Assembly (NCBI RefSeq): GCF_007990205.1
Contig: NZ_BJWE01000001.1
Coordinates: 89,193-153,192, forward strand
Length of the DNA stretch: 64,000 nucleotides
Source: Pediococcus parvulus
GTDB lineage: Bacteria > Bacillota > Bacilli > Lactobacillales > Lactobacillaceae
Reading direction: 5' to 3'
The translations under genes were made by a program, and so were the position numbers. Shown piece after piece: positions 8,145-17,848 of the stretch; the stretch's first letter is position 1; each line of letters opens with the position of its first letter. The notes under the pieces are model-generated. The model was not told the origin of the DNA, did no database searches, and saw only the letters and a list, made by a program, of their open reading frames with translations.

Positions 8145-10101
8145 TTTGATCTGAATCAATTAATGCATCATATTCAAATGATTTTACAGACAAATTTGAC
8201 AACATACTCTGAGGTAAACTTTCTATCAATAATTTTTGAATTTGTTTTGCTGTACCAATACCAGTTAAACAAGTTGTGATTATCAAGTCTTTTTTATTTT
8301 TTTGATAGAGCATCTTACCACTTGGAATACAATGATCAGGTATTTTTTTAACAATTTGTTCTAATGAAATACCGTGTGTCATTTTTTCTCCCGCATCCAC
8401 CACCATTAATGTTGACACGTTATCAATCAAACCAACTGTAAAACCCAACTTCATTTCTAGTTTTCTTACAATGTCCGCTGGAGAACCCATATCTATAAAA
8501 ACCAATGTGTCCTTACGATGTTCATCATTCCTAAAATAATATTCAATCTTCTCAGCCATCTCTTTAGTATCAGAGTTTATCGGCATATCAATTGCATCAA
8601 AGATATTATTTTTCAAGAGCCTATTAACGACATTAGCAATACTACTGGCAGTGGCATATCCATGGGCTAATATAAGTCCGTGAGTTGTAATATTGTTTTG
8701 TTTAACATGTTTTTCCAACAAATTTCCGATTATAATCGTCTCGAAAAAAATCAATAATTCGATTAATCTCAGTAGAGTAATAATTAATTGGCATATCTGA
8801 CTGAGCGTGTTTAAAAACAAGATAATCGTTAAAATCATTTACAGCATTGTAGCAATTTGATGCTAGTTCTCCGAAATCCATAGTTTCCCCACCCGCAGAT
8901 ATTGAATTTGTGATTAAAGAAATCATTCTATTTAGTGCATTATCATTACTTCCCTTTTGTGAAATTATATCAGGTAACGTCGTTTGAGGTGTGATGATCT
9001 GTAGTTCTTCTTGATTTTTGTGAAACGAAATTTTCTTTGATTGTTCTGGTTTCAATAATAGATCTCCATTATCATGAATAATTGACATTGCAACAATTTT
9101 CTTGATTTTAGATTTCATACCACCAATATTATCCTTGTATCGAACTTTAACCAATTCATCTATCAACTCAGGATAAATTTTGAATTCTCTATTGACAATT
9201 TTACTTTCCGCCATAAAGAATGACCAAATTAACTCCTTTTTCTCTGATAAAGTTCTTTCATAAATACTTGGGACTTTAATTTGAACTGGTATCCTTCTTA
9301 TAAACGTTTTAAGAAAAGAACTACCAAGAGATTCTGTTGTTGCAAAAAGTAACCTCACATTGAGTTGCCGAGGATGCGTTGCCTCACCAACTCGATAAAC
9401 TACACTATCGTCCAAGTATGTAAATAATTTTTCTTGACCATGTGCTGATAACCTCTGCACTTCATCCAAAAAAAGAACTCCGTTTTGTGCTTGCTCAAAT
9501 ATACCAACGTGGTCTTCTTCTGCACCCGTGAAAGCTCCCTTTTTATATCCAAATAATGAACTGGTTAACAGCTCCGGATTATCAGCATATTGCGCACAGT
9601 TAAAACTTATAAATGGCGCATCACTTGAAACCAAAGATTTTTCTTCACAGTACTCGTAAAACTTTTTTGCCAAATAACTTTTCCGGATCCAGTTTCTCCA
9701 GTTAATATTGTTGGCAACCCTTTACCAGGGTACATAGCAGCAGCCCGTAATTGTTCCAAGATTTGATATAGAGAAGCATCATGACCAATGATTTCACTAA
9801 AGGGTTCCTTTTTTTGATTTTTCTTCATAAAATCATGCAAATCTCTTAAGCTTTGAAAACCATCCAATTCACCATTACCGCCATTATTCAAAAACCATTC
9901 CCTTACTATAAAAATAACCGGTCTAGTACTTATTTTCAGTAATCTTTTTGAATGAACCAGTAGATTTAAATAGTGACTTGCTGTATTTCTTTTTAATTTA
10001 AACTTTTTAGAAACTTCAAAAGCATTTGAAGTCTTAAAACTTAAATTTTTACTCATTTTTTCAATATAGTCATCAATTTCATTAATTAACATCAAATTCA
10101 C
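8119..10101 (-). pseudogene. levR: Broken LevR-type sigma-54-dependent PTS regulator
   Basis: Three frames together give a LevR-like activator. Frame one (from 10101) has the winged helix, the RPVIF linker and IIGHDASLYQILEQLRAAA, up to Walker A GETGSGK. A missing A in the A run (T run at 9679-9682 on the plus strand) shifts it. Frame two (9680 to about 8710) continues with SYLAKKFYEYC, the sigma-54 contact GAFTGA and the Walker B GVLFLDE. A second shift near 8705-8740 leads to frame three with the EIIA-Man-like LILAHGYATASSIA and FIDMGSPADI. PRD1 is largely missing, and the C-terminal PRD2 is cut off at the palindrome. Roughly 650 of an expected 900 or more residues remain. It cannot make a functional protein unless the first shift is a sequencing error. 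Confidence 0.85.
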
Positions 10102-10206
10102 CCCCTGTTTCGAAGCAACGCAATCGCTTACATGCTAACATATGTACATAAAAAAGCGCAACCATTTTCACGAGTTTGATTGCGTCTTTATAACTTAAGT
10201 TTCATT

Positions 10207-10600
10207 TCACTCTATATTTGTGTGTCGCCTTTGCATATTCCTTTCAATTTGATGTAACTGCGCTTTTAACTGAAGAATCAGTCCTTCCATATAAAGAATT
10301 CGAACAAAGATCCCATCGGCCGAATGGAACTTTTTGAACTAGTATTCTTACTATCGGATTTTATAAACACATAGTGATCAGATAGCTTGAGCAAAGGACT
10401 CGACATATTTGCAACAATTATCATTACTTTACTACCAGCTTTTTTTGGCTTTTTTAATTCTGTCAATTATTTCTGGATTAGCTACCGAACCCGAAACTAC
10501 TATATACAAATCATTTTTTAACTGCATAAGTCGATTACCAAACACTGGGCAACAATTACGGAGCGATCATTACCATCGGCAAAAATTTTTTAACATTAAT
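10207..10600 (-). pseudogene. Remnant of a 6-phospho-3-hexuloisomerase (SIS domain) gene
   Basis: Pieces in several frames read FADGNDRSVIVA, then FGNRLMQLKNDLYIVVSGS and NPEIIDRIKKAKK, then AGSKVMIIVANMSSPLLKLSD, then SSIRPMGSLFEFFIWKD, and finally MQRRHTNIE before the stop. The order and the PMGSLFE and RHxNxE endings are those of 6-phospho-3-hexuloisomerase, which converts hex-3-ulose 6-phosphate to fructose 6-phosphate. At least three small frameshifts break it, one of them in an A run near 10440. The N-terminal third is gone. It lies between the epimerase remnant and the LevR remnant. Confidence 0.75.
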
Positions 10601-10607
10601 TTTGATT

Positions 10608-11095
10608 TTATCCATTATCAGTCACTCTCAAAAGTTTCTTCAGATTTTCTCTAGCAGTTTTCAATTTTACTATACAGCTACCAGAAACAAAGTCATCGCA
10701 ATTTGCGCACATGAAAGTTTGAATGTTGCTACTTTTAATTCCACCATCAACCGCAATTCTATAGTTCAAATTACCATTCTTTCGTTTTTTATCGAGCTAG
10801 TTAACTTTTTTGGCTCATTATAAGAACATTTTTGACCAACTCGATCTAGGCAAGTTAACCAAAACACGATGAATTAATGGCAATAAATATTTTATTGACT
10901 CTGGAGAAGAAACTGGATTCAACGTAATACCTGAATCAATACCTATCAATACCTAAGTTATTAATCTTAGTTATTAAGTAGTACAAATCTTCATTGCAAT
11001 TACGGTGCATAGTGATTGCACTAGCATCAGCTTCTACAAACCTATCCAAGTATTTTTCTGGAGAAGAAACCATTAAACCATGTAATTTCTTAAAA
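10608..11095 (-). pseudogene. Remnant of a ribulose-phosphate/allulose-phosphate 3-epimerase gene
   Basis: Fragments match the ribulose-phosphate 3-epimerase fold in order: HGLMVSSPEKYLDRFVEAD, then SAITMHRN, then IDSGITLNPVSSPESIK, then RVGQK, then PKKLTSSIKNE, then YRIAVDGGIKSSNIQTF and DDFVSGSCIV. An exact 10-bp tandem duplication (ATCAATACCT twice, 10935-10954) shifts the frame after NNLGID. Further small indels follow. The N-terminal 60-70 residues are missing upstream of the ffh terminator. It is distinct from the intact rpe at 25503-26159 and is probably a sugar-locus paralogue. The exact substrate cannot be told. Confidence 0.78.
10935..10954. repeat. 10-bp tandem duplication breaking the epimerase remnant
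   Basis: ATCAATACCT occurs twice in direct succession. Removing one copy restores the reading from NNLGID into SGITLNP, so this slippage duplication is one of the inactivating lesions. Confidence 0.75.
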
Positions 11096-11102
11096 ATTAC
11101 CA

Positions 11103-11154
11103 AATAAATAAAAAAGCACCCAGAAACGACTTCTAATCTCGTTTCTGGGTGCTT
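11103..11154 (-). terminator. Strong rho-independent terminator, probably of the smc-ffh group
   Basis: Exact 16-bp arms (11114-11129 and 11139-11154, AAGCACCCAGAAACGA and its complement) with a 9-base loop are followed on the minus strand by TTTTTATTTATTT. It lies 180 bases past the ffh stop. The bases between hold no supported gene. Confidence 0.85.
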
Positions 11155-11333
11155 CATCTCTTGGAATATGTAGCATCTAAATAGACGAACATATTCTATC
11201 TTTTATTTTGTATTTAAACTCCAACTAGCAACCTTAATCACTATTTTCATCTAAAAACTTTCCAAAATCATCAGCACTTTATACCAAATATCGCAGTGCT
11301 CTTACAGAAAATTTTGAATTTATTGGCCTAATC

Positions 11334-12767
11334 CTACTTATTACGCCGATTTTTCTTCATACGTTTTTTCTTATTTTTCTTGACCTTACGGACCATAGAA
11401 TTCATCGCCATCTTCGAGAGACGACCACCTACGCCCTTACCCAACAAACCATCCATACCGTTGAAGTTACCTTTAGACATTTGGTTCATCATTTTTTTCA
11501 TTTGACCAAACTGTTTAATCATTCGGTTAACTTCAACCACTGGTCGACCAGACCCACCAGCAATCCGACGACGCCGGCTTGGGTTCAACAAGTTTGGATC
11601 TTCCCGTTCAGCAGGAGTCATAGATAGCACGATCGCCTTCATATGAGCCATATCTTTAGGATCAATATTAGCGTTCTTTAAAGCAGGATTATTGGCCATC
11701 CCTGGAATCATCTTCATGATATCTTCCATGGATCCCATATTTTGCATTTGATCCATTTGATCAACGAAATCGTTGAAGTCAAAACTATTTTCCCGGATCT
11801 TTTTGGTCACATCCTGGGCTTGTTTTTCATCGTACTCTTTCTGGGTCTTTTCAATCAAGGTGAGCATATCGCCCATCCCCAAAATTCGGGAAGCCATTCG
11901 ATCTGGATGGAAGACATCGAGATCAGTCATCTTTTCGCCTTGCCCAATAAACTTAATTGGTTTACCAGTCACCGCGCGGATTGAAAGAGCAGCACCACCA
12001 CGGGTGTCACCATCTAACTTAGTTAAGACAACGCCCGTCACATCCAACTGATTATTAAAACCTTCAGCTGTATTGACCGCATTTTGACCAGTCATGGCAT
12101 CGACAACTAACAGGATTTCATTTGGATGAGCTAATGCTTTGATTCGAGAAAGTTCATCCATCAGTTTTTCGTCAATTTGTAAACGACCGGCAGTATCAAT
12201 AATGACATAATCATTATTTTCTTCATCCGCTTTTTGCAAACCTTGACGCACAATCTCAACGGGATCAACATCAGTACCTAACTGGAAAACGGGCACATCA
12301 ATTTGTTGTCCAACTTGGACCAACTGGTCAATAGCGGCAGGCCGATAAACATCCCCTGCAATCATCAATGGCCGCGCTTTTTGTTCATTTTTTAGCTTTA
12401 AAGCTAATTTACCAGCAGTAGTAGTTTTACCTGCCCCTTGTAAACCAACCATCATGATAATTGTTGGTATTTTAGGTGATTTGTTTAAGTCAACAGCTTG
12501 ATCACCCATGATTTTAACTAACTCATCATTAACGATTTTGACAATCTGTTGAGTTGGATTTAAGCCCTTTAAGACATCCGCACCAATTGCTTTGTCACGA
12601 ACTGTTTTAACGAAGTTTTTAACAACGGTAAAGTTAACGTCGGCCTCTAATAAGGCCAACCGAATTTCACGCATTGCTCCTCGTAAATCCGTTTCGGAAA
12701 TTTTACCTTTTTTTCTTAATTTACTAAAAGCATTTTGAAGTCGATCTGTTAAACTTTCAAAAGCCAT
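11334..12767 (-). CDS. ffh: Signal recognition particle GTPase
   Basis: 477 residues. Ffh binds the 4.5S/scRNA and signal sequences of nascent membrane proteins and docks on FtsY. The N domain is followed by the G domain with GLQGAGKTTTAGKLA, DTAGRLQIDE, TKLDGDTRGGAAL and GQGEKMTDL. The C-terminal M domain holds the RRRRIAGGSGRPVVEVNR RNA-binding helix and a Met-rich segment, ending with a strongly basic tail. AAAGGTAGGG precedes the ATG. It follows ylxM by 17 bases and belongs to smc-ftsY-ylxM-ffh. Confidence 0.98.
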   Translation of the reverse strand: MAFESLTDRLQNAFSKLRKKGKISETDLRGAMREIRLALLEADVNFTVVKNFVKTVRDKAIGADVLKGLNPTQQIVKIVNDELVKIMGDQAVDLNKSPKIPTIIMMVGLQGAGKTTTAGKLALKLKNEQKARPLMIAGDVYRPAAIDQLVQVGQQIDVPVFQLGTDVDPVEIVRQGLQKADEENNDYVIIDTAGRLQIDEKLMDELSRIKALAHPNEILLVVDAMTGQNAVNTAEGFNNQLDVTGVVLTKLDGDTRGGAALSIRAVTGKPIKFIGQGEKMTDLDVFHPDRMASRILGMGDMLTLIEKTQKEYDEKQAQDVTKKIRENSFDFNDFVDQMDQMQNMGSMEDIMKMIPGMANNPALKNANIDPKDMAHMKAIVLSMTPAEREDPNLLNPSRRRRIAGGSGRPVVEVNRMIKQFGQMKKMMNQMSKGNFNGMDGLLGKGVGGRLSKMAMNSMVRKVKKNKKKRMKKNRRNK

Positions 12768-12784
12768 GGATTAGTCCCTACCTT

Positions 12785-13126
12785 TCATTCTCCCTCAATT
12801 GATTCTAGGTTATCTACTAATTGTAGAAGCGTTTTATCTTGTGCGTAATTGTTTTTAACATAGTCCATTAAACGATCCGTTTGGTGATTGCGCGCCAAAA
12901 AATCGCCATAAGTATGCAGTTTTTCTTCGTAATCTTCTAAAATTTGAACTGTTCTCTTAATATTATCATACACTGCTTGCCGACTTACAGTATAATTTTC
13001 CGCAATTTCGCCTAGTGAATAATCATCGGCATAATAAAGTTCCATGTAATTACGCTGTTTTTTGGTTAATAAGCTCCCGTAAAATTCAAACAGAAAATTA
13101 ATGCGGTTATTTTTCTCAATCTCCAT
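12785..13126 (-). CDS. ylxM: Putative helix-turn-helix protein YlxM (SRP-associated)
   Basis: 113 residues. It is recognised by [44 protein letters not shown] in pieces, a sigma-70 region-4-like helix-turn-helix. In relatives it always sits between ftsY and ffh and is reported to modulate SRP. The Shine-Dalgarno sequence is weak. It begins 16 bases after the ftsY stop, so translation is probably coupled. Confidence 0.94.
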   Translation of the reverse strand: MEIEKNNRINFLFEFYGSLLTKKQRNYMELYYADDYSLGEIAENYTVSRQAVYDNIKRTVQILEDYEEKLHTYGDFLARNHQTDRLMDYVKNNYAQDKTLLQLVDNLESIEGE

Positions 13127-13142
13127 TTAATCACACTACTTC

Positions 13143-14264
13143 CTATTTGGCCGGCTCCAGAAAGCCACTAAACAGACCGTCGACAAAGTCTTTAGGTGAA
13201 AATGGACTTAAATCGTCCACCTGTTCGCCAAGTCCGACATACTTAACCGAAAGATGAAGTTGATTGCGAATTGCCAAAACAATCCCACCTTTTGCAGTTC
13301 CATCTAGTTTCGTCAAAATAATTCCAGTTACGTTGGTAGTTTCCTTAAAAATCTTAGCCTGACTCATTGCGTTTTGTCCAGTTGTTGCATCTAAAACGAG
13401 AAGAATCTCTTGCGGCGCATGCGGAATTTCACGTGTAATAACCCGTCGCATCTTATCAAGTTCCTTCATCAAATTAACTTTATTTTGCAATCTACCGGCT
13501 GTATCTACCAAAACCAGATCATAATTTTCGGCTTTAGCCTTTTTAACAGCATCAAATACAATTGCTGCTGGATCACTTTTCTCTGGTCCCGAAACAACCG
13601 GAACCCCGTCACGTTTACCCCATTCTTGTAATTGCTCGATGGCACCTGCTCGGAATGTATCACAAGCAGCTAGTAACACTTTTTTACCGCGCTTCTTAAA
13701 TCGATTGGCAAGTTTACCGATACTAGTAGTTTTACCAACACCATTTACACCGACAAACAGGAACACACTGGGCCCTTCAGTTGCAAAAACCAAGTGATTA
13801 TCTTCTTTTGTACCGTTGCGTGTATAGAGTGAAACCAATTTAGATACGATCAAGTTCGAGATAACTTTTTGATCGTTTTCGTGCTTGGCTTCAATTTCTT
13901 CGCGCACTTCATCACTAATCTGAACAGCTGTTTCAAATCCGACATCAGCGCCAATTAAAGTTTCTTCTAAGTCATCATAAAAATCATCATCAACCCCACT
14001 AAAATTTGTAAATAGGGCGGTCAGCTTTTGACCAAAAGTGCGGCGTGACTTTTCCAAACCACGGTTATAACGATCGATTTCTGCTGCTTCTTCGCTCGTC
14101 ACATTTTGTGGATTAACTTGCGTATCAGCTGGTGAAATTTCAGGCTCTTCAGGTGTTTTCTTTTCTATTGTTTTTTCTTCGTTTGCTTTTTGTTCTAACG
14201 CTTGTTGCGCCAAAGCTTCTTGTTCTTCAAGTTTCTTTTTCTTTCTTCGACCAAATATACTCAT
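13143..14264 (-). CDS. ftsY: Signal recognition particle receptor
   Basis: 373 residues. FtsY is the membrane-associated SRP receptor GTPase. The N-terminal 90 residues are a charged A domain (KKKKLEEQEALAQQ, many Glu and Lys). The NG domain has GVNGVGKTTSIGKLA, DTFRAGAIEQL, DTAGRLQNK, TKLDGTAKGG and GLGEQVDDL. The start ATG overlaps the smc stop (ATGA), showing translational coupling in the smc-ftsY-ylxM-ffh group. Confidence 0.97.
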   Translation of the reverse strand: MSIFGRRKKKKLEEQEALAQQALEQKANEEKTIEKKTPEEPEISPADTQVNPQNVTSEEAAEIDRYNRGLEKSRRTFGQKLTALFTNFSGVDDDFYDDLEETLIGADVGFETAVQISDEVREEIEAKHENDQKVISNLIVSKLVSLYTRNGTKEDNHLVFATEGPSVFLFVGVNGVGKTTSIGKLANRFKKRGKKVLLAACDTFRAGAIEQLQEWGKRDGVPVVSGPEKSDPAAIVFDAVKKAKAENYDLVLVDTAGRLQNKVNLMKELDKMRRVITREIPHAPQEILLVLDATTGQNAMSQAKIFKETTNVTGIILTKLDGTAKGGIVLAIRNQLHLSVKYVGLGEQVDDLSPFSPKDFVDGLFSGFLEPAK

Positions 14265-17200
14265 TGCGTGCTGGTCTCCTTTCGTGAAACATCTTCAAGT
14301 GATACAGAAGCCATCTTCGAAACTCCGGATTCTTGCATCGTGACCCCATATAAGACATCGCATTCTACCATTGTACCCTTTCGATGGGTAATCACAACAA
14401 ATTGGGTCTGGTGACGGAAATTGCGGAGATAATCTGCAAAACGCGCCACATTTGCGTCATCAAAGGCAGCTTCAACTTCATCCAAAATACAAAATGGCAC
14501 TGGGTTAACTTCCAAAATTGAAAAAAGCAATGTAATCGCCGTTAGCGCCCGTTCACCACCAGAAAGTAAACTTAGTCGCTGAAACTTTTTACCAGGTGGC
14601 TGTGCCTTAATTTCCATCCCTGTGGTCAGTAAATGCTCAGGATCTGTTAATTCCAGTTTCGCCTTGCCACCACCAAACATTTTGACAAAGACTTTCGAAA
14701 ATGAGGCTGAAATCTGATCAAAGGTGGTCTTAAAGCGTAATGCCGCTTCAGTATCAATTTCGTTGATCGTTTCAAGCAACTGCTTTTGCGAAGTCATTAA
14801 ATCATCTTTTTGAGTGGTTAAAAATTGATAACGTTCAGATACCCGTTGGAATTCTTCAATCGCACCAACGTTTACTTCACCAATTTCGGCAAGACCCTTT
14901 TTAGCTAACTTAAGTTCACGTTGTAACTCATCTGGAGCTACAGCTATACTTTGTGCTTTGGCTAATTCCAAGCTTAATTGATATTTCTCACTTAAATCAT
15001 TCAAGGCGTGATCAACTTGCTCTGACAAACGAGTTTGCTTGATTTTAATAGTTTGCAACTCGTCACTTGAAACGGAACCGAGCTCCTGAACGCGTTGCAA
15101 TTCTTGCTCTTTTTCAGTTAAGGATTGATCAAGCTTGGTAAAACTTGCTTTCTGGTCTTCCAATTGCATTTTTAATTCAGCAATCGCTTTTTTACTTTCA
15201 GCCAGTTCTTTTTGTTGTGCCTCATTTTTAGAACCAGTCGATTCCTTTTCTGAGCGTATCGTTACCTGGCGTTTTTTAGAATTTTGCACAAGCAGCTGCG
15301 TTTTTTCAATTGTTTCTTCAAGCGCATTCAATCTCGTTTTTGCTTGGGTCAATGTGACCTGAGCATCTGTCAATTGATCCCGATAGTGCGCGAGTGCTTG
15401 TTGACTTTTATCCTGTTTTTCATGTAATTCAGTGAGCCGCTGTTTATATGAATTGGTATCGGTTGAAATCTTCTCCAAGTCGGCGTTCAATTGTTTTTCC
15501 TGTTGACTTAGATCCGCCGATTGGGTTGTGAAATCAGATTGTAAATCACCATTTTGCTGTGACTCATACTTAACAGCAACAATCCGACGATCCAACTCTG
15601 TGATCTGATTTTTGGAAATGGTTAGTTTTGATTGACCATCTTTAAACAAATCATTAGTGACATTAAATTGTTGCCTTAATTCGCTACCCTTTGTTTCGGT
15701 GGCGGCTAGTCGCTGCTTTAAATCCTGAACTAAAGCTTCACGACTAGCCAATTGTGTTTTCATTTGGCTAACCTGTTTCGCCAAATTACTCCGTGCTTGC
15801 TTTTGGGTCAATAATCCAGCAGTTTGGTGACGATTCACACCACCAGTCATCGAACCAGACGGATTAATAATTTCGCCATCTAAGGTTACGATCTTCAAAC
15901 GAGTTGACAATTGCTTAGAAATCTTTGAAGCCTGCTTTAGATCCGTTGCCACACACACGTTACCCAGTAAAAACTGTTTAACCAATCTCCACTTATCAGA
16001 AGTTTGTACCAGATCTGCGGCAATTCCCTCTACACCCTCTAAATTCTCTAATTCATGTTGCACTTTAGCTGAGACTTGTTTGGCATGAATTCTTGAGAGA
16101 GGCAATAAAGTCACTCTTCCGGCGCGTTGCTTAGTTAAATACTGAATAATTTGGCGCGCATCCTGATCATTTTGAGTAACTAGTTGCTGAAGCTGGCCAC
16201 CCAATACAGTTTCAATCGCTTTTGTGTATTTATCAGGAACTTCCAGTAATTCGGAAACAACGCCAATTAGACCCGGAAATTGTGTCTTATTTTTTAAAAC
16301 GTTTTGCACACCTTGATAATAGCTACGAAGTTCTACATCTGAATTACTGAGCGTTTCTAACCTAGTCTTTGCTTGTTGATAAACCCGTAAAGCATCTAGC
16401 CAACTATCCTGACTTTGTTTTTGCTGTTCAGATAACTTTTGATAGTCACTTAAAGCCTCTTTTAATGTGTTTTTGGCAGTTTGGGCGTCCTTTTTTAAAG
16501 TCTCTACGCGCTTTTCTTGATCTTTAAAGCCAGCCGTTAATTCATCAAGTTGATCTTCTAATTTGCGCAGATCAGCATTGACATGCAATTGCTGTTGGCT
16601 ATCTTGTTCATACCCTTTTTTTAGATTGACCTGTTCATTGTGAACTTGTGCCACTTGTTGCATTTTCTCAATATAAGTCGTCTGCAACTGATCAATCGTA
16701 GCTTGAATCTCAGTCTGCTTTTTTTGAATTTCTTTTTCAGACAAATCTGCTAGTGCTGACTTAATTTTTTCAACGGTCTGTTGATTAGCAGCAACCTGTT
16801 GATCTAATTCTACTTTTTGTGCCTGATAATCAGTTAGTTTTTGCGAATTAGCCTTGATAGTTTCCGCCAATTCACTGAGTTGTTGATCTTGATACTTAGT
16901 TTTCTCTGAACCGACATTTTGTTGACCGGCCAAATTCTCATACCTTTTAGTGGTATTCAATAAATCAGTTTGTAAATTATCTTTTTTTGATTCTAAAACT
17001 TGGCGTTGTTGCTTTAATTGATCAACCGTGATTGTCAAAGTCTTTTTTTGTTTCTGATATTGATCAACTAACTTTTCAGCAGCGGTTACTTTATCAGTGA
17101 TTGATTGGCTTTGGCCTTGTAAACCCTCAATTAACTGAACTAATCGTGTTTTCTCCAACTTATCAAATTGCTTTTTTTGATCAACGTAATCTTGAGCCAG

Positions 17201-17830
17201 ACTACTTTGTTCTTCCAAAGGCTCCAGTTGAGACTGGAGTTCGGCGATTAAATCACTCACTCGATCCAAATAATCGTTCGTTTTGCTTAGCTCTGATTCG
17301 GCTTTTTGTTTATCTTGTTTATAACTCAAAACGCCGGCGACCTCTTCAATAATGACCCGTCGATCTTCTGGTTTACTATTAAAGATTGCTTCAACCCGAC
17401 CCTGAGAGATTACAGAAAACGAATCGCGACCTAAACCAGTGTCAATAAACAGATCCAACACATCTTTTAGTCGGCAGTCATTTTGATTAATCAAATACTG
17501 ACTGTCACCATTACGAAACAATTTACGTGTCACACTGACTTCTGTAAAATCAGTCTTCAAAAAGTGATCCGAATTATCAAATGTAATGGTCACTGCCACC
17601 CGATTAAGAGGTTGTCTGCTTTGTGAGCCCGCAAAAATGACGTCGGGCATTTTTCCCCCACGTAAACTTTTAGCTGACTGCTCGCCCATGACCCAACGGA
17701 CAGCTTCAATAATGTTACTTTTGCCACTTCCGTTTGGCCCGACAACTCCGGTAATTCCGTCTTCAAAATTAATCGTGGTTTTATCGGCGAAGGACTTAAA
17801 GCCACTTATTTGTAAGGACTTAAGTTTCAT
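14261..17830 (-). CDS. smc: Chromosome partition protein SMC
   Basis: 1189 residues, the standard size. SMC forms a ring-shaped ATPase with ScpA and ScpB that compacts and separates the chromosome. The N-terminal head has GVVGPNGSGKSNIIEAVRWV. Long Gln/Lys-rich coiled coils flank a hinge at about 510-660 with FPGLIGVVSELL and NPSGSMTGG. The C-terminal head has LLSGGERALTAI (signature) and CILDEVEAAFD (Walker B). I chose the ATG at 17830 (MKLKSLQISGFKSF), 10 bases after AGGAG. An ATG two codons earlier is only 4 bases from it. rnc ends just upstream. Confidence 0.97.
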   Translation of the reverse strand: MKLKSLQISGFKSFADKTTINFEDGITGVVGPNGSGKSNIIEAVRWVMGEQSAKSLRGGKMPDVIFAGSQSRQPLNRVAVTITFDNSDHFLKTDFTEVSVTRKLFRNGDSQYLINQNDCRLKDVLDLFIDTGLGRDSFSVISQGRVEAIFNSKPEDRRVIIEEVAGVLSYKQDKQKAESELSKTNDYLDRVSDLIAELQSQLEPLEEQSSLAQDYVDQKKQFDKLEKTRLVQLIEGLQGQSQSITDKVTAAEKLVDQYQKQKKTLTITVDQLKQQRQVLESKKDNLQTDLLNTTKRYENLAGQQNVGSEKTKYQDQQLSELAETIKANSQKLTDYQAQKVELDQQVAANQQTVEKIKSALADLSEKEIQKKQTEIQATIDQLQTTYIEKMQQVAQVHNEQVNLKKGYEQDSQQQLHVNADLRKLEDQLDELTAGFKDQEKRVETLKKDAQTAKNTLKEALSDYQKLSEQQKQSQDSWLDALRVYQQAKTRLETLSNSDVELRSYYQGVQNVLKNKTQFPGLIGVVSELLEVPDKYTKAIETVLGGQLQQLVTQNDQDARQIIQYLTKQRAGRVTLLPLSRIHAKQVSAKVQHELENLEGVEGIAADLVQTSDKWRLVKQFLLGNVCVATDLKQASKISKQLSTRLKIVTLDGEIINPSGSMTGGVNRHQTAGLLTQKQARSNLAKQVSQMKTQLASREALVQDLKQRLAATETKGSELRQQFNVTNDLFKDGQSKLTISKNQITELDRRIVAVKYESQQNGDLQSDFTTQSADLSQQEKQLNADLEKISTDTNSYKQRLTELHEKQDKSQQALAHYRDQLTDAQVTLTQAKTRLNALEETIEKTQLLVQNSKKRQVTIRSEKESTGSKNEAQQKELAESKKAIAELKMQLEDQKASFTKLDQSLTEKEQELQRVQELGSVSSDELQTIKIKQTRLSEQVDHALNDLSEKYQLSLELAKAQSIAVAPDELQRELKLAKKGLAEIGEVNVGAIEEFQRVSERYQFLTTQKDDLMTSQKQLLETINEIDTEAALRFKTTFDQISASFSKVFVKMFGGGKAKLELTDPEHLLTTGMEIKAQPPGKKFQRLSLLSGGERALTAITLLFSILEVNPVPFCILDEVEAAFDDANVARFADYLRNFRHQTQFVVITHRKGTMVECDVLYGVTMQESGVSKMASVSLEDVSRKETSTQ

Positions 17831-17848
17831 TAACATCAAACTCCTAAT

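Noticed and set aside
10936..11157. An apparent 73-residue intact gene
   Set aside because: The first part reads through the ffh terminator hairpin, and the rest is an epimerase fragment that continues in another frame, so it is a remnant.
11205..11333. Minus-strand traces reading RALRYLV and SADDFGKFLDENSD
   Set aside because: Too short and interrupted by a stop; I could not match it to a family, so no gene is called.
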